Below are positions 62,977-64,000 of a stretch of 64,000 nt of DNA, in pieces (within the stretch, counting starts at the first letter, position 1; each line of letters starts with the position of its first letter). Made by a program: the position numbers and the translations under genes. The stretch is from positions 1-64,000 of the forward strand of contig JAFTKW010000015.1 in assembly GCA_017453065.1 (NCBI GenBank), given 5' to 3'. The stretch is from Lachnospiraceae bacterium (GTDB lineage: Bacteria; Bacillota; Clostridia; Lachnospirales; Lachnospiraceae). A model generated the notes under the pieces. It made no database searches and was not told where the DNA came from. It saw only the letters and a program-made list of their open reading frames with translations.

Positions 62977-64000
62977 ATGAAGAAACTAAAGATTTTTATT
63001 ATGTGCATTCTTTGTACATCTTTGGCTTTGGGTATGGTCGGCTCCGTAGATGCTACGGGGGGAGTTGGCTCTGTTACCAGCCAGAGCATCAAGGACAAAG
63101 AAAATCAGATTAAAAAGGCAGAAAACGAACTGGATGAACTTGAGGATATGCTTTCTGATGTCAAGGCGATGAAAAAGTCTCTCGAGACCAAGAAGAGCAA
63201 TCTGAAGGAATATATTGCGGAATTGGATGCCAACTTAGAGATTATCATGGGCAAAATTGCAGAGTTAGAAGCGTTGATTGTCACTAAAGAAGCGGAGATT
63301 GAGCAGGCGGAAATAGACCTTGCCAATGCGCAGGCACAGGAATCTTTGCAGTATGAAATGCTGAAAGCTCACATACAAATGATGTATGAGCAGGGCGATA
63401 TGTTCTTTTATGATGTCATCATCTCTGGACAGGGGATTTCGGATATTCTGACCAAGATGGAGTATGTAAATCAGTTTGTAGCGTACGACAAACAGGTTTG
63501 GGATAGTTATATTCTTAACCGTGAATTGGTGGAATACTGCAAGATGACCTTGGATGCAGAAAAAGTGGTGTTAGACGAGGCCAAGGCCGGTGTGGAATCA
63601 GAAAAGGACGCGCTGGAAGAACTGATTGCAGAGAAGGAAGCACAGATTGTAGCCTACGATAGCGATATCAAGAATAAAGAACAGGCGATTAAAGATTATG
63701 AGGAATATATCCAGGAGCAGGAGGAAGTCATTGCTGCTCTAGAAAAAGCAGTGGAAGAGGAGCGCAAACAGCTCATTGCTCAAAGTGGGGCAGTTCTTAC
63801 CTATGATGGTGGAGCGTTTGTATTTCCAGTTGCCAAGTATACCCGTGTTTCCAGTGAATTTGGATGGCGTATACACCCTACTTTGGGTGTCAACAAATTC
63901 CACAACGGAGTAGACTTAGCATCTCCTACAGGAACCAATATTTATGCTGCTTACGATGGAATTGTAGTGGCGGCAACCTATAGTAAAACTATGGGTAATT
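62977..64000 (+). CDS. PcsB/EnvC-like coiled-coil peptidoglycan hydrolase with M23 domain, 3'-truncated by the window edge
   Basis: The open frame from ATG 62977 runs off the right edge; 341 residues are visible. A signal peptide covers about residues 1-25 (KIFIMCILCTSLALGMVGS). A long coiled coil follows from about 30 to 275, rich in Glu, Lys, Leu and Ala. Around residue 283 the M23 (LytM) peptidase domain begins: SSEFGWRIHPTLG, FHNGVDLASPTGT carrying the zinc His and Asp. The rest of the zinc site lies outside the window. Being just after ftsEX, it is likely the hydrolase that FtsEX activates. Confidence 0.88.
   Translation, partial: MKKLKIFIMCILCTSLALGMVGSVDATGGVGSVTSQSIKDKENQIKKAENELDELEDMLSDVKAMKKSLETKKSNLKEYIAELDANLEIIMGKIAELEALIVTKEAEIEQAEIDLANAQAQESLQYEMLKAHIQMMYEQGDMFFYDVIISGQGISDILTKMEYVNQFVAYDKQVWDSYILNRELVEYCKMTLDAEKVVLDEAKAGVESEKDALEELIAEKEAQIVAYDSDIKNKEQAIKDYEEYIQEQEEVIAALEKAVEEERKQLIAQSGAVLTYDGGAFVFPVAKYTRVSSEFGWRIHPTLGVNKFHNGVDLASPTGTNIYAAYDGIVVAATYSKTMGN

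Overview
The window is a gene-dense stretch of a low-to-moderate GC Gram-positive chromosome. It most resembles an anaerobic gut Clostridia of the Lachnospiraceae type. This rests on HrcA/CIRCE control of dnaK, an IreB-RuvX-DUF1292 cluster, a type III glutamine synthetase, RNase J, YlbF, CvfB, an FtsEX-PcsB set, strong AGGAGG ribosome sites and Lachnospiraceae-style ECF-sigma and DUF3990 modules. No insertion sequence, prophage or CRISPR array was seen. Species cannot be named from sequence reading alone.

Region 1 (1-18.7 kb) is one long plus-strand operon for a beta-glucan, probably beta-1,3-linked. It holds a very large solute-binding protein (cut by the left edge), two separate MalF/MalG-type permease pairs, an exported NHL-TPR-Yip1-like membrane protein, an exported DUF5696-like protein, a GH16 lipoprotein, two large inverting phosphorylases (a GH149/GH161-like one and a GH94 one) and a second GH16 enzyme with no signal peptide. 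The inferred logic is that the polymer is cut outside, oligosaccharides are imported, and they are shortened inside by phosphorolysis and hydrolysis. No ABC ATPase is encoded here, so a shared one (MsmK type) must serve.

Region 2 (18.7-34.3 kb) is accessory and metabolic. It has an amidohydrolase, a PHP phosphoesterase, a small lipoprotein, a GNAT acetyltransferase, a glycerol operon (GlpA-like, second flavoprotein, DUF1667, GlpK), a RelB/RelE-like toxin-antitoxin pair with a short toxin, an ECF-type sigma factor with a membrane partner, an aminotransferase, a patatin, UppP, and a DUF3990/XRE two-gene module. That module's promoter is covered by a perfect 28-bp palindrome.

Region 3 (34.3-46.6 kb): a minus-strand MBOAT acyltransferase/SGNH-like pair is followed by a CIRCE-controlled heat-shock cluster hrcA-grpE-dnaK-dnaJ. 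Downstream are prmA and rsmE behind their own promoter, then a NifS-type desulfurase with thiI.

Region 4 (46.6-64 kb) is housekeeping: an HPr-like protein lacking the active histidine, mtaB, ireB-ruvX-DUF1292, RNase J, ylbF, a tiny MltG-like protein, trmR-trhP (tRNA wobble uridine modification), glnN, tRNA-Gln(CUG), an aldo/keto reductase, an acyl-ACP thioesterase behind a compact structured leader, cvfB, yjfB, a PucR-type regulator, ftsE-ftsX and a PcsB-like hydrolase cut by the right edge. Several intergenic spaces (36.85-37.14, 46.41-46.56 and 56.60-56.80 kb) hold large nested hairpins that no gene explains.
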